Shown here: positions 4,823 to 6,027 of the stretch, piece by piece
Position numbering within the stretch: position 1 is the stretch's first letter
Layout of the letters: each line of letters begins with the position of its first letter
Assembly: GCA_002293125.1 (NCBI GenBank)
Contig: DBCR01000055.1
Coordinates: forward strand, 1 to 6,027
Source of the DNA: Opitutia bacterium UBA953
GTDB lineage: Bacteria > Verrucomicrobiota > Verrucomicrobiia > Opitutales > UBA953
Reading direction: 5' to 3'
DNA: 6,027 bases
The notes under the pieces: generated by a model
What the model saw: only the letters and a program-made list of their open reading frames with translations
Databases searched by the model: none
Told to the model about the DNA's origin: nothing
Program-made: the position numbers and the translations under genes

Positions 4823-6027
4823 GTGCCGCTCCTTTCGCCAGCCTTGGGCGCCACGGTGCCCGACTCGCCGCATGCGACCGTGGTCTGCTTGCCGACGCTC
4901 GCCGACGTCGAGAGCTACGAGCGCAAGGAAGGGCGCGTCTGGGAACTCCTCCACGCTGGCTACCCGCGCTTTGTGCGCAATGCGCTCGTCTCGGCGGCCG
5001 CGGAGGAGTTGGCCCGGCGATGCGCTTTCACGCCGGACTCGGAGTATCTGCCGCCGAGCTGGCCCGCCCCGCCTTGGGCGCTTTTCCCCCTTGCGCGGGA
5101 GGATGTCGCACGGCGGCTCGCAGCGCAGGCCGGCGCACGCACGCTGGCCGTTGGTGTCGGCGGGGCGGGCATCCTGCTCATCGTCGAGTCAGGCGACGCC
5201 GCAAACCGGCTGGCCAAGCTCGTGCAGCACACGGGCGCGCTCATTTCTTCCCGTCAGGCCGAGGCCTGGCTCGCCGATGAGCCGGACGCCCCCGATACGG
5301 GCTCGGCCGAAGTACGCGCTGCGCTCGCGCCTTTTTTCCAAGGCGTCGCGCTCGCGGACCTGCTCCTCTGCTCCTCGGGCATGAACGCCGTCGACGCCGC
5401 CCTGCATGCCGTCGACGTCGTGCAGTCCGCCGCCGGTCGCCGCGTCTGGATCCAGTTGGGCTGGCTGTACGTCGATTCGATTCGCCTGCTCGAGAAGAAT
5501 CCCGGCATCGAGCGCAGGTTCGTCCATGATGTCACCGACCTCGCTGAGGTCGGGCGCCTCCTCGCGCGAGGAGACGTCGCGGGCGTCCTCACGGAAGCGC
5601 CGAACAATCCGCAGCTCCAGACCGCCGACCTGCGTGCGTTGCGCGCGCTTTGCGATCTTCACGGGGCGATGTTGGTGGTCGACCCGAGTTCTGCCGGCGT
5701 CGCCGCCACCGATGTCTTGCCTTACGCCGACCTCGTCCCCTGCAGCCTCACGAAGTACGCCGCCTCGTCGGGCGACGTCATGGCGGGGGTCCTCGCCGTG
5801 AATCCCGCGCGCCCGCGCGCCGCCGAGCTCCTGGCCGCCGCCCGGCAGCGGCACGTCCCCTTGCACGCGCTCGACGCCGCGGCGCTCGCCCCGCAAGCGG
5901 CGCAGGTCGCGCAGGTCACCGCGAAGCTCTCGGCCAACGCGACCGAACTCGCGCGACGTCTCGCCGCGCACCCTTCCGTCGTGCGCGTACGCACCGCCCT
6001 CACCGGCCCGACCGCCGACCACTATCG
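4823..6027 (+). CDS. Cystathionine gamma-synthase-like PLP enzyme, long form (3' end outside window)
   Basis: The frame opened by the GTG at 4823 runs without a stop to the window end (401 complete codons). It belongs to the Cys/Met-metabolism PLP family (fold I), whose members make or break cystathionine or sulfhydrylate activated homoserine. Landmarks are SSGMNAVDAAL (184-194), LTEAPNNP (256-263), the cofactor aspartate in VVDPSS (285-290) and the PLP lysine Lys311 in SLTKYAASSGDVMAG. E. coli MetB has its lysine near residue 198, so this protein has a roughly 110-residue N-terminal extension. That extension reads HATVVCLPTLADVESYE and later GYPRF (46-50), resembling what I recall of fungal cystathionine gamma-synthases (STR2/met-7). 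The usual DNT is DPS here, and the G-H before SD is S-S-G-D. About 100 C-terminal residues should lie beyond the edge. The gene is probably co-transcribed and translationally coupled with lysA. The precise reaction is uncertain. Confidence 0.8.
   Translation, partial: MPLLSPALGATVPDSPHATVVCLPTLADVESYERKEGRVWELLHAGYPRFVRNALVSAAAEELARRCAFTPDSEYLPPSWPAPPWALFPLAREDVARRLAAQAGARTLAVGVGGAGILLIVESGDAANRLAKLVQHTGALISSRQAEAWLADEPDAPDTGSAEVRAALAPFFQGVALADLLLCSSGMNAVDAALHAVDVVQSAAGRRVWIQLGWLYVDSIRLLEKNPGIERRFVHDVTDLAEVGRLLARGDVAGVLTEAPNNPQLQTADLRALRALCDLHGAMLVVDPSSAGVAATDVLPYADLVPCSLTKYAASSGDVMAGVLAVNPARPRAAELLAAARQRHVPLHALDAAALAPQAAQVAQVTAKLSANATELARRLAAHPSVVRVRTALTGPTADHY

Noticed and set aside
5189..6022. 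Minus-strand open frame of about 277 codons near the right edge
   Set aside because: The plus-strand frame from 4823 has clear PLP-enzyme motifs across the same interval. The antisense product is repetitive in Gly/Arg/Asp and unrecognisable.

Overview
The window is chromosomal DNA from a high-GC bacterium. It has two divergent gene pairs and a short AT-rich stretch at the left edge. No rRNA or other taxonomic marker is present. The MnmE/MnmG sequences, the E. coli-type LysA and an unusual long methionine-pathway enzyme make me lean towards a Verrucomicrobiota/Opitutales-like lineage, but this is a weak inference.

Left edge (1-179): non-coding. It contains an AT-rich island (9 G/C in positions 41-90) with a 24-bp near-perfect palindrome and a tandem 7-mer. 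A parS-like palindrome (ParB binding site) lies at 135-150. The rsmG-parA-parB genes that commonly follow mnmG are not seen in the 179 bases available.

Minus-strand pair (3442 down to 180): mnmE then mnmG, the two subunits of the complex that installs the 5-carboxymethylaminomethyl group on wobble uridine 34 of certain tRNAs. They are 23 nt apart and look co-transcribed. MnmG carries about 18 extra residues relative to my recollection of the E. coli protein. A second parS-like sequence (1309-1324) is encoded inside that insertion, as Leu-Phe-His-Val-Glu-Gln. This is the most interesting observation here: a centromere-like site apparently embedded in a conserved tRNA-modification gene.

A 121-bp GC-rich intergenic region (3443-3563) separates the divergent starts.

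Plus-strand pair (3564 to the right end): lysA (diaminopimelate decarboxylase, last step of lysine synthesis), then, 2 nt after its stop, a GTG-started PLP enzyme of the cystathionine gamma-synthase family that runs off the window. Its roughly 110-residue N-terminal extension resembles that of fungal cystathionine gamma-synthases (STR2/met-7 type). Both genes belong to pathways branching from aspartate semialdehyde, so an amino-acid biosynthesis operon is plausible.

Two parS-like sites about 1.2 kb apart beside mnmEG suggest that the window lies in the origin-proximal, ParB-bound part of the chromosome. No DnaA boxes, CRISPR arrays, insertion sequences or RNA genes were recognised. I found no clear evidence of a wholly new multi-gene system.
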